Below are positions 1-6,178 of a DNA stretch of 8,965 nt, piece after piece. Origin of the DNA: a bacterium (GTDB lineage: Bacteria > BMS3Abin14). Every line of letters starts with the position of its first letter. Positions within the stretch are counted from its first letter, which is position 1. The stretch covers positions 993,736 to 1,002,700 of the forward strand of contig CP070682.1 of the NCBI GenBank assembly GCA_020352595.1. Direction: 5' to 3'. A model generated the notes under the pieces. The model was given only the letters and a program-made list of their open reading frames with translations, did no database searches and had not been told where the DNA came from. A program made the translations under genes and the position numbers.

Positions 1-222
1 TACACCGAGGGGGAGGCCTCGGCCACCGACGTCACCGACGCGGTGACCTCCCTCACGCGGGCCAGGACCCACCACTGGGCCGCCCTCTACGACAGGCGCC
101 GCGCCGAGGCCCGGCTGCTTTACGCGGGAGGCGTGGACATCGCTCCTGCCTACGCGGCCCTGGAGGAGAGAACAACTGAAGCATCGCCCCCCGCCGGTGG
201 GGCAGCAGGAGAACACCCATGA
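1..222 (+). CDS. TolC-like outer-membrane efflux protein, C-terminal part (5' end outside window)
   Basis: Frame 1 is open from the first base to a TGA at 220-222, giving the last 73 residues of a protein. The stretch TEGEASATDVTDAVTSLTRA followed by a Tyr/Arg/Ala-rich helix ending in LLYAGG matches the last helical hairpin of TolC/OprM-family channels, where 'Y.EG.as..dvldA...lt.Ar' precedes 'LYdy..A.arL..a.G'. These proteins form the outer-membrane duct of tripartite efflux pumps. The stop codon overlaps the ATG of the adaptor gene (ATGA at 219-222), so the two are very probably translationally coupled in one operon. The last 20 or so residues, rich in Ala, Pro and Gly, are a non-conserved tail. 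Signal peptide and barrel strands are upstream of the window and cannot be judged. The family call rests on a short fragment plus context. Confidence 0.8.
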   Translation, partial: YTEGEASATDVTDAVTSLTRARTHHWAALYDRRRAEARLLYAGGVDIAPAYAALEERTTEASPPAGGAAGEHP

Positions 223-1394
223 CAGAGGAAACCGCAAAGCCTGATCGCCGCCGCAAGAGAAAAGCCTTCGCCGTGGCCGGAACCGTCGTGCTCCTGGGAC
301 TGACGGCCCTCGTTGCCTACCGGGTCTATGCGAGGACCCACGTCTCCACCGACGACGCCTTCGTCGAAGGGTCGGTGCACCTTGTGGCACCGAGGGTGGC
401 GGGGACCGTCAGTGAGGTCCTCGTCATCGACAACCAGGCGGTGAAGACAGACCAGGTGCTGGTGAGACTGGACCCGGAGCCACTCCAGCAGGCCATGGCC
501 GAGGCTGAGGCGTCCCTCCGGTCGGAGCAGGCCCGGCTGGCGGAAACCCAGGCCCAGGTCACGGCCCAGGACAAAAGGGTAGCGGCCGCAAAGGCATCCC
601 TGGAGAGGACAAGAAACTCGGAGGAGGAGCTTTCGGCGGCCGTATCGGCCAGGCGGGCCGAGGTGCAGGCCAGGACCGCCTCCCTGGACCAGGCCAGGAT
701 GGACCTGTCCCGCGCCCAGAAGCTCGCCGACCAGGAAGTGATCCCCAGGACACGCCACGACAGAGCCCGGACCGCCTTCGAGATGGAATCCGCCTCCCTG
801 GCCGCGGCGGAGGAACTCAGGCGCCAGGCGGAAGCGGCCCTGCGCTCCCACAAGAGCAACGTGGCCCAGGCAGCCGCACATCTCAAGGCCGAGGAGGCGG
901 CCCTTGAAAGGGCCAGGGCATCCCTCGAAACCCAGAAGGAGCAGATCGCCCGGAGGCAGGCCCAGGCGGACCAGGCCCGGCTGCGCCTCTCCTACACGGC
1001 GGTCCTGGCCCCCGCGGACGGCTTCGTCACCCGCATGTCCGCCGAGGTGGGCAACACCGTCCAGGCGGGACAGCCGCTTCTGAGCCTCGTCGGCCTGGAT
1101 GACGCCCACGTGGTGGCCAACTACAAGGAGACCAAGATCGGCCGGATACGGCCCGGGCAGAAGGTGACCATCAGGCTCGACGCCTACCCGGGGCGCAAGT
1201 TCAGGGGGACCGTGGACAGCCTCATGGCCGGAACCGGTTCTGCCTTCTCCCTCTTCCCCCCGGAGAACGCCAGCGGGAACTACGTCAAGGTGGTGCAGAG
1301 GGTGCCCATCAAGATCCTCTTCGACGATCCCGAAGAGGTCCGTCCCCTGCTCCGGGTGGGGATGTCGGTGGTTCCGACTATCCTGGTGAAATAG
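219..1394 (+). CDS. EmrA/HlyD-type periplasmic membrane-fusion protein of an efflux pump
   Basis: The 391-residue product links an inner-membrane transporter to the TolC-like channel. A basic N-terminus (DRRRKRK, about residues 9-15) precedes one membrane helix at about 17-34. The first lipoyl half-motif (TDDAFVEGSVHLVAPRVAGT, about 44-63) follows, ending in DNQAVKTDQVLVRLDPEP. Residues about 88-260 are a long Ala/Glu/Gln/Arg-rich coiled-coil hairpin. The second lipoyl half and beta-barrel come next (APADGFVTRMSAEVG, about 266-280), with VVANYKETKIGRIRPGQ and DAYPGRKFRGTVDS. The segment GTGSAFSLFPPENASGN is very characteristic of EmrA-like adaptors that pair with DHA2 transporters. Length is normal for the family. 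The start is the ATG inside the upstream stop codon. The substrate cannot be read from the sequence. Confidence 0.93.
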   Translation: MTEETAKPDRRRKRKAFAVAGTVVLLGLTALVAYRVYARTHVSTDDAFVEGSVHLVAPRVAGTVSEVLVIDNQAVKTDQVLVRLDPEPLQQAMAEAEASLRSEQARLAETQAQVTAQDKRVAAAKASLERTRNSEEELSAAVSARRAEVQARTASLDQARMDLSRAQKLADQEVIPRTRHDRARTAFEMESASLAAAEELRRQAEAALRSHKSNVAQAAAHLKAEEAALERARASLETQKEQIARRQAQADQARLRLSYTAVLAPADGFVTRMSAEVGNTVQAGQPLLSLVGLDDAHVVANYKETKIGRIRPGQKVTIRLDAYPGRKFRGTVDSLMAGTGSAFSLFPPENASGNYVKVVQRVPIKILFDDPEEVRPLLRVGMSVVPTILVK

Positions 1395-1401
1395 GGACAA
1401 A

Positions 1402-1465
1402 CAGGTCGAAGCGCGAGAAGAGAAGAACTTGAGAGAAAGACCATTTCTTCGTCCCGCGCTGCCTG
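1402..1465 (+). promoter_or_regulatory. Imperfect inverted repeat in the gap between adaptor and transporter genes
   Basis: AGCGCG at 1410-1415 pairs with CGCGCT at 1455-1460. Outside it, CAGG at 1402-1405 pairs with CCTG at 1462-1465 across an unequal internal loop. The interior is purine-rich on the left (GAGAAGAGAAGAA) and holds TTTCTTC on the right, so further pairing is possible. No T-run follows, so this is not an obvious intrinsic terminator. It may be an mRNA structure that tunes expression of the transporter relative to the adaptor. That role is inferred. Confidence 0.35.
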
Positions 1466-1484
1466 GTCTTCACTCCGAGGACTT

Positions 1485-3032
1485 ATGAGCGCCCCTCCCG
1501 AACGAAACGTCAACAAGTGGATCGTGGCCCTTACGGTCATGTTACCCACACTCATAGAGATCATCGACACCTCCATCGTCAACGTGTCCCTCGACCACAT
1601 CCGGGGGTCGCTCTCCGCAGGGATGAACGAGGCCACCTGGGCCATCAGTTCCTACCTGCTCTCCAACGCCATCGTCATCCCCATGTCGGGCTGGTTCTCC
1701 CGCCTTTTCGGCAGGAAGAGATACCAGATGGGCTCCATCGCCCTGTTCACCATCAGCAGCTTCCTGTGCGGTTCGGCCTGGAGCCTGGAGAGCCTTATCT
1801 TCTTCCGGATCGTGCAGGGGCTGGCAGGGGGCGGGCTCGTACCGGTGAGCCAGGCCATCCTCCTGGAGGCCTTTCCCCGGAAGGAGCACGGCATGGCCAT
1901 GGCCCTCTTCGGAGTGGGCGCCATGTTCGGACCCATCATGGGTCCACTCCTGGGAGGAGTGATCACGGACTCGTGGTCCTGGCGCTGGATCTTCTACATC
2001 AACATCCCCATCGGCGCCCTGGCCATATTCCTGAGCTTCCTGTTCATCCACGACCCTCCCTACATGCGCCGGCGCAGGATGGGCATCGACTACGCGGGAT
2101 TCGCCCTGCTGGCCGTGGGTCTCGGTTCCCTCCAGTACGTCCTGGACACGGGTCAGCGCTCCGACTGGTTCGGGTCCGAGACCATCGTCACCTTCACCCT
2201 CATCGCCGCCGTGGCAATCCTCTTTTTCATCATCAACGAGCGGTACCACGAGCACCCCATCGTCAACCTGAGGCTGTTCAGGGACCGGAGCTTCACCAGC
2301 GGCTGTATCGTCATGTTCTTTGTCTTCTTCAACCTCTTCGGCAGCATCGTGCTCCTGCCCATCTTCCTGCAGGTGCTCATGGGGTACACATCCTTCCAGG
2401 CCGGCCTCGTCCTGGGCCCCGGTGGGCTGGCCTCCCTCTTCACAATGCCCATCGTGGGAAAGCTCGTCACCCGGGTCAATCCCAAGAGGATCCTCGCCAC
2501 GGGCATCGTCATCTGCGCCGGCACCACCTACGCCATGTCGCTGTTTAACATGCAGACCAACTTCTGGTCCTTCGTCCTGCCCCGGATCACCCTCGGCATC
2601 GGCTTGGGCTGCATCTTCATCCCCACAACGACACTGACCCTCTCCCACATCCCCAGGGAGAACATGGGCGAGGCCACCTCCCTGTACAACATGATCCGGA
2701 ATCTCGGCGGGAGCATGGGCATCGCCTTCGCCACCACCATGGCCACGAGGCGGGCTCAGTTCCACCAGGCGAGGCTCGTGGAACACCTGGACCCCTTCAA
2801 CATCAACTACCTGGAGGCCAAGGCGAGGATCTCGGCCCTTCTTTCCTGGAAGGGAGCCCAGGGAGCGTCGCCGGACGCCGGCATCTACAGGGAACTGATC
2901 CGCCAGTCCAACATGCTGGGATTTAACGACGCCTTCTTCGTGGTGGCCGTGACCCTCATCTCGGTCCTGGGCCTCGTGCTGATCATGCAGAGGCCCGAGG
3001 AGGACACATCGGGACCGGGACCGGGTCACTGA
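1485..3032 (+). CDS. DHA2-family (EmrB/QacA) major facilitator drug:H+ antiporter
   Basis: The 515-residue integral membrane protein has the usual length and 14-helix plan of DHA2 exporters, which swap protons for hydrophobic compounds and pass them to an EmrA-type adaptor. Visible motifs are LIEIIDTSIVNVSL in helix 1 (about 23-36, acidic D1 position present), GWFSRLFGRKR (motif A, about 69-79), FRIVQGLAGGG (motif B, about 107-117), FGVGAMFGPIMGPLLGG (antiporter motif C, about 142-158) and SWRWIFYINIPIG (about 165-177). The last is typical of the EmrB branch. The ATG at 1485 follows GAGGA (1477-1481) by only 3 nt, tighter than usual, but it begins just before the conserved NKWIVALTVML segment and no better start is visible. 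The gene lies 90 nt after the adaptor gene on the same strand. A drug, dye or fatty-acid substrate is possible, but none can be assigned. Confidence 0.93.
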   Translation: MSAPPERNVNKWIVALTVMLPTLIEIIDTSIVNVSLDHIRGSLSAGMNEATWAISSYLLSNAIVIPMSGWFSRLFGRKRYQMGSIALFTISSFLCGSAWSLESLIFFRIVQGLAGGGLVPVSQAILLEAFPRKEHGMAMALFGVGAMFGPIMGPLLGGVITDSWSWRWIFYINIPIGALAIFLSFLFIHDPPYMRRRRMGIDYAGFALLAVGLGSLQYVLDTGQRSDWFGSETIVTFTLIAAVAILFFIINERYHEHPIVNLRLFRDRSFTSGCIVMFFVFFNLFGSIVLLPIFLQVLMGYTSFQAGLVLGPGGLASLFTMPIVGKLVTRVNPKRILATGIVICAGTTYAMSLFNMQTNFWSFVLPRITLGIGLGCIFIPTTTLTLSHIPRENMGEATSLYNMIRNLGGSMGIAFATTMATRRAQFHQARLVEHLDPFNINYLEAKARISALLSWKGAQGASPDAGIYRELIRQSNMLGFNDAFFVVAVTLISVLGLVLIMQRPEEDTSGPGPGH

Positions 3033-3096
3033 CGGGAAAAAGTACGGCTTTGGGTCTTGCCCATTGACCGCACTTCCATTATGAATAACGGAGGAG

Positions 3097-3131
3097 GTTC
3101 CCGGTTCCTGGTTTCTGGTTTTCGGTCTCCC
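3097..3131 (+). repeat. Degenerate tandem heptamer repeat (GTTYYYG, four units)
   Basis: Between the transporter gene and the PurF-like gene lie four consecutive 7-bp units: GTTCCCG (3097), GTTCCTG (3104), GTTTCTG (3111) and GTTTTCG (3118). A weaker fifth, GTCTCCC, starts at 3125. Differences between units are all pyrimidine transitions, which suits an old slipped-strand expansion. The surrounding gap (3033-3266) holds no convincing gene or promoter. It also contains an inverted pair CCGGATG (3156-3162) / CATCCGG (3182-3188). No function can be stated. Confidence 0.55.
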
Positions 3132-3266
3132 AGTGACGATCCCTGACCCCCTGTCCCGGATGCCCGGGCACTGTCCCCCGACATCCGGTCCAAGGTCTCT
3201 CGCTGCGGGATCCGGATGCCTTTTCGCCCCTTTCGGGCACCCTTTCCTCACTCCCGGGAGACAGCT

Positions 3267-4748
3267 ATGGATGGAATAACGGGGATCTACAGTCCCGGTG
3301 ACAGCGAACTGGTCCACAAGGCCTTCCTGGCGACGGGGGCCCTCCAGCACAGGGGCAAGACAGGCGCAGGCATCGCCATCGGCTCATCCCGGGGCATCAA
3401 CATCCTCAAGGGTGTGGGCGGCATCGCAGACGTCATGGATACGGACATGGTCCGTCTCTTCCAGGAGCTTGGTCCCGCCGCGGCCATCGGCAATGTGGGA
3501 TACACCAAGAACAAGGTGGCGGAGAAGAGGAACGCCGAGCCCATCCTCGTCAAGCCCAGGTTCGAATCGCGGTACCAGGTGGCCCTCACCATGAGCGGTC
3601 GCATCGTCAACGACCAGGAGCTCCAGGACCATCTGGAGGACTCCTATTCCTTCGAGACCTCCAACAAGACGGAGCTCATGGGCGCCCTCCTGCAGGACTG
3701 CATGGAGAAGGAGGGGATCACCTTCGAGGCGGGCCGCCTCCTCGTGGATCTGCTCCACGGCCGGGCGACCTTCGCCATCACGGCCCTTATCTACGACGGA
3801 AAGCAGACGCACCTGATGGCCATCAACGACACCAGGGCCTTCGAGCCCTTCTGCATGGGGACCGTGGACGGTACCTTCCTTGCTAGTTCCGAGAGCATCT
3901 CGCACCGGCGCCTGGGCGGCTTCATGGAGCGCGAGTACAAGGGGGCGGAGATGACCATCTGCTCCCCCTCGGGGTGCCAGACACGCAGGCTCCGCGAGGA
4001 GACCCCCATGCCCGACGTCTTCCAGGGTGTCTATTTCGGCAACGTGGCCTCCGTGTACCAGGGCGAGGAGATCTTCCTCCTGAGAAAGAGGCTCGGCCAC
4101 AAGCTGGCCGAACTCTACGGAAAACCGGATGTGGACATCGTCATCCCCAATCCGGATTCCGGCCGAGGCGTCTCCTACGGCATCGCCGAGGGTCTCGGGA
4201 TGCCCATATCCCACGGCCTCGTGAAGCAGGCCCAGGCCATCAGGACCTTCCAGGAATCCCAGATCAGGAAGCGCACCATAGAGGTGGGTCTCAAGTTCGC
4301 CGGCGTTGATTCCGTCCTCAAGGGAAAACGTGTCGTCATGGGCGACGACAGCATCGTCAAGGGCAGCATCAGCGAGGGCGGGTCGGTCTGGACGGCCTAC
4401 AACTCCGGGGTCACCTGGCTCGAGTTCTGGATCTCCTACGGTCCCATGTTCTTCCCCTCCTTCAAGGAGTGGAGGAGGGGCCGCGAGTGCCTGGATGAAC
4501 TGGCCGTTCAGAGGGCCTTCCGGGGGGAGCACCCCTACGACAAGGACCTGGAAGAGATCAACAGGCGTGTCGCCAAACTGGCGGGCGTGGACAGGGTCTG
4601 CTACAACACCATGGAGAACGTGGCCTCGGTGACCGGGCCGGGTTCCTTCCAGGCCATGGACGCGAGCTACCCCATCTCCGAGGTCCACTGGCCGGACTGG
4701 CTCAAGGGTGAAGTGGACAAGTACCATAAACTCAGCCTGGGATTTTAA
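3267..4748 (+). CDS. PurF-like (amidophosphoribosyltransferase) paralogue with a degenerate glutaminase site
   Basis: The 493-residue product aligns by eye with PurF, which makes phosphoribosylamine from PRPP and glutamine. The N-terminal Ntn-glutaminase fold is recognisable (ALQHRGKTGAG 25-35; GNVGYT 75-80; VDGTFLASSES 200-210). The phosphoribosyltransferase domain follows (VIPNPDSGRG 292-301; SQIRKR 331-336; PRPP loop VVMGDDSIVKGS 356-367). Key residues differ. The nucleophile Cys after Met is Asp2, with no propeptide. Gln-binding Arg of HVRY is Gly78. The HNG motif reads MSG (109-111). The Cys positions that hold a 4Fe-4S cluster in Bacillus-type PurF appear to be Asp250, Ser398, Ser460 and Ala463. 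Glutamine hydrolysis should be lost, while PRPP binding could remain. The ATG at 3267 follows GGGAGA (3256-3261) by 5 nt and matches the family N-terminus; an in-frame ATG at 3216 lacks both. It is not called purF. True function is unknown. Confidence 0.85.
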   Translation: MDGITGIYSPGDSELVHKAFLATGALQHRGKTGAGIAIGSSRGINILKGVGGIADVMDTDMVRLFQELGPAAAIGNVGYTKNKVAEKRNAEPILVKPRFESRYQVALTMSGRIVNDQELQDHLEDSYSFETSNKTELMGALLQDCMEKEGITFEAGRLLVDLLHGRATFAITALIYDGKQTHLMAINDTRAFEPFCMGTVDGTFLASSESISHRRLGGFMEREYKGAEMTICSPSGCQTRRLREETPMPDVFQGVYFGNVASVYQGEEIFLLRKRLGHKLAELYGKPDVDIVIPNPDSGRGVSYGIAEGLGMPISHGLVKQAQAIRTFQESQIRKRTIEVGLKFAGVDSVLKGKRVVMGDDSIVKGSISEGGSVWTAYNSGVTWLEFWISYGPMFFPSFKEWRRGRECLDELAVQRAFRGEHPYDKDLEEINRRVAKLAGVDRVCYNTMENVASVTGPGSFQAMDASYPISEVHWPDWLKGEVDKYHKLSLGF

Positions 4749-4750
4749 GC

Positions 4751-4784
4751 CCGCCGCACGGGCCCCGCGCGGCGGAACCTTTTT
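4751..4784 (+). terminator. GC-rich hairpin plus T-run between the PurF-like and PilZ genes (terminator or attenuator)
   Basis: CCGCCGC (4751-4757) pairs perfectly with GCGGCGG (4769-4775) around an 11-nt loop. Five T residues (4780-4784) follow after AACC. The hairpin starts two bases after the upstream stop codon. The T-run is offset by four bases from the stem, so termination may be partial. The Shine-Dalgarno AGGAG of the next gene begins at 4786, so the structure could limit read-through or translation of the receiver-PilZ gene. Confidence 0.55.
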
Positions 4785-4798
4785 CAGGAGCGGTGCCA

Positions 4799-5503
4799 TT
4801 GGAAAAGCGAAGGATCCTTCTGGTGGAAGAGACCGAACTCCTCCTTCAGGTGGAGCGTTCCGTCCTCACCAGAGACAGCTTCGAACTGTTCACGGCCCGG
4901 TCGGGGAGGGAGGCCCTGGAGAAGGCCCTGAAACTGACTCCCCACCTCATCATCCTGTCCAACCTCATGCCTGACGTTTCCGGAGCCGAGGTATGCTCCG
5001 TCATCAAGGCCGACCCCCAGTTCAGGAACACGAAGGTGGTCATCGCCACCTCGGATCACGGGGAGGACACCCTCTCATCCTGCATAGACGCCGGCTGTGA
5101 CGGTATAGTCACCAAGCCCTTCGACAGGGAGAAGTTCCTCGACACCGTCCAGAAGCTTCTTGGCGAGACCTTCCGAAGGAAGCCGCGCTACGCCGTCCGC
5201 ATCCCCTGTGCCGTATACCTTCAGCAGCAGGGGCTCCCGGCCGAGATGCTCGACATATCCGAGATAGGCTGCCGCCTCGAAATGGATGAGCCGCCGGCCA
5301 GGGGGGCGGAAGTCAAGGTCGCCTTCACCCTCCCGGACACGGTCCAGTCCGTCCACTGGACAGGAGTGGTGCGCTGGAGAAAGGACCAGGCCAACGACTC
5401 GGGTCTCCTGGAAGCGGGAATCGAGTTCCTGGCGACCCCCGAGGCGGAACTGATGATCCTCCGCGACATCCTCGACTCCCTCCCTGCAAGCGCCCGACTC
5501 TGA
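4799..5503 (+). CDS. Receiver-like domain fused to a PilZ (c-di-GMP-binding) domain
   Basis: The 234-residue cytoplasmic protein has a CheY-like domain (about 4-122) and a PilZ domain (about 126-230). The receiver keeps the acidic pair (E10, E11), the conserved Thr (T84 in VIATSD) and the Lys-Pro (K106 in TKPF). The phospho-acceptor region reads LIILSNLMPDVSG, placing Ser54 (or Asn55 with a one-residue gap) where Asp belongs, so it is probably not phosphorylated normally. PilZ signatures are intact: RYAVR (130-134) fits RxxxR, and DISEIG (152-157) fits (D/N)xSxxG, so c-di-GMP binding is expected. A TTG start at 4799 is chosen because AGGAG (4786-4790) lies 8 nt upstream. An in-frame GTG at 4793 is only 2 nt from it but would add just two residues. 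It sits 50 nt after the PurF-like gene. The output is unknown; such proteins often act on motility, surface or development. Confidence 0.88.
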   Translation: MEKRRILLVEETELLLQVERSVLTRDSFELFTARSGREALEKALKLTPHLIILSNLMPDVSGAEVCSVIKADPQFRNTKVVIATSDHGEDTLSSCIDAGCDGIVTKPFDREKFLDTVQKLLGETFRRKPRYAVRIPCAVYLQQQGLPAEMLDISEIGCRLEMDEPPARGAEVKVAFTLPDTVQSVHWTGVVRWRKDQANDSGLLEAGIEFLATPEAELMILRDILDSLPASARL

Positions 5504-5619
5504 CCGGCGCCAGGGGATCACCTTCCCCTTCACCCCCAGGCCAGTTGCCGCCCCGGCGCCGGACCTACCCCGGTTGAAGGGAGGCCATCCGCCGGCACCC
5601 GTTTCCCCTTCCCGTGGGC

Positions 5620-5651
5620 AAAAAAAAGCCCCGGGTTTTGTGCCCCGGGGC
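5620..5651 (-). terminator. Rho-independent terminator of the cold-shock gene
   Basis: On the minus strand, GCCCCGGG (5651-5644) and CCCGGGGC (5635-5628) form a perfect 8-bp stem with an 8-nt loop, followed at once by eight T residues (5627-5620). It lies about 25 nt past the stop codon of the cold-shock gene. There is no matching T-run on the + strand, so it does not obviously terminate the converging receiver-PilZ transcript. Confidence 0.92.
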
Positions 5652-5666
5652 CTGGTGCGCGCATCC

Positions 5667-5680
5667 GTAAGTCGACTTAC
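5667..5680. repeat. 14-bp perfect palindrome over the cold-shock stop codon
   Basis: GTAAGTCGACTTAC reads the same on both strands and includes the TAA stop of the minus-strand cold-shock gene (5679-5677). It could be a protein-binding dyad or a small mRNA fold with no loop; a chance palindrome is also possible. It is separate from the terminator hairpin, 15 bases further along the transcript. Confidence 0.5.
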
Positions 5681-5877
5681 AGGGGCACGACGTTGGCGGC
5701 CTGCGGACCCTTGGGGCCTTCAACCACCTCGAAACTCACGCGCTGACCCTCGGAAAGCGTCTTGAACCCTTCGCCCTGGATGGCTGAAAAGTGCACGAAG
5801 ACGTCCGGGCCGTCAGCCTGCTCGATGAAGCCGAAACCCTTGGAATCGCTAAACCATTTGACTGTTCCTTCTGACAT
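5677..5877 (-). CDS. Cold-shock domain protein (CspA family)
   Basis: The 66-residue product is a single OB-fold cold-shock domain, the normal size for CspA-type RNA chaperones that bind single-stranded RNA and DNA and melt mRNA structure. It starts [23 protein letters not shown]1 (KGFGFI, about 13-18) and RNP2 (VFVHF, 26-30) are both complete, with the expected aromatic residues W8, F10, F15, F17, F27, H29 and F30. It ends in [10 protein letters not shown], the usual last strand. On the minus strand AAGGAG (5892-5887) lies 9 nt before the ATG. The gene stands alone, converges on the receiver-PilZ gene, and has its own promoter, long leader and strong terminator. Several paralogues per genome are common, so the exact csp letter cannot be assigned. 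Cold induction is inferred from the leader and not shown. Confidence 0.97.
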   Translation of the reverse strand: MSEGTVKWFSDSKGFGFIEQADGPDVFVHFSAIQGEGFKTLSEGQRVSFEVVEGPKGPQAANVVPL

Positions 5878-6039
5878 TTCCTTCTACTCCTTCTTTTTCT
5901 GTGTTCGCCCTTACGGGGGGCAAGCCGTGTGGGCCAAAAGAAAAGCCCCGAACGTCAAGCCCAGGACCACAGGTGGAACCCATGCGTTTTTCCGTAGGTG
6001 ACGAACATTGATCTGAGTCGGCGGCAGATCCACACCGAC
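5878..6039 (-). promoter_or_regulatory. Inferred 5' leader (about 160 nt) of the cold-shock mRNA
   Basis: Counting from the start predicted from the -10 box, the untranslated leader is about 160 nt, close to the length known for E. coli cspA, whose leader acts as a thermosensor. It holds a 6-bp hairpin, GATCTG/CAGATC (minus strand 6030-6025 and 6015-6010). A GC-rich pairing region lies just before the ribosome site (GCCC ... GGGC, about 5923-5909). The stretch next to the ATG is purine-rich and likely unstructured (AGAAAAAGAAGGAGTAGAAG). The transcript start is predicted, not measured. Confidence 0.55.
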
Positions 6040-6045
6040 AGGGTC

Positions 6046-6074
6046 CTTATACGATGATTTACCCCTCCTTGCAA
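6046..6074 (-). promoter_or_regulatory. Sigma-70-type promoter of the cold-shock gene
   Basis: On the minus strand, TTGCAA (6074-6069, 4/6 to TTGACA) and TATAAG (6051-6046, 5/6 to TATAAT) are separated by exactly 17 nt. This predicts transcription starting near 6039 and running into the cold-shock gene. It is the best promoter match in the divergent gap between that gene and the small membrane protein gene. Confidence 0.7.
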
Positions 6075-6081
6075 GTGAAAA

Positions 6082-6118
6082 CAGGCGCCTCATGGCTCAC
6101 AGCAACAGGTGGCGCCTG
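6082..6118. promoter_or_regulatory. 8-bp inverted repeat just upstream of the cold-shock promoter
   Basis: CAGGCGCC (6082-6089) and GGCGCCTG (6111-6118) are perfect reverse complements 21 bp apart, so their centres lie about 29 bp apart. Each arm also contains the palindrome GGCGCC. The pair sits directly behind the -35 box of the cold-shock promoter, on the side where activators or repressors bind. It may equally fold as a hairpin. No regulator family is recognised. Confidence 0.4.
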
Positions 6119-6178
6119 CCTTCGTGAAGAGATCATCAAGCAGCCCACCCACCCTTTAAAACAGCACCGCGGCATCCA

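Noticed and set aside
3064..3088. TTGACC followed by TATGAA as a promoter for the PurF-like gene
   Set aside because: The spacing is about 10 nt and the alternatives at 16-18 nt have no -10 match, so no promoter is claimed in this gap.
3216..3266. Upstream ATG at 3216 for the PurF-like protein
   Set aside because: No ribosome site precedes it, and the extra 17 residues do not resemble PurF, whose Ntn domain begins right after the initiator Met. The ATG at 3267 has a good Shine-Dalgarno.
1542..3350. Very long minus-strand open frames opposite the transporter and PurF-like genes (also 3384-4799 and 150-1400)
   Set aside because: They are antisense shadows caused by high GC and third-position bias. 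Their translations are rich in Gly, His, Asp and Arg with no domain signatures, while the + strand genes have clear families.
5911..6093. 60-codon minus-strand open frame upstream of the cold-shock gene
   Set aside because: It overlaps the predicted promoter and leader of the cold-shock gene, its start has no good ribosome site and no family is recognisable. It is probably a chance frame, although a leader peptide cannot be fully excluded.
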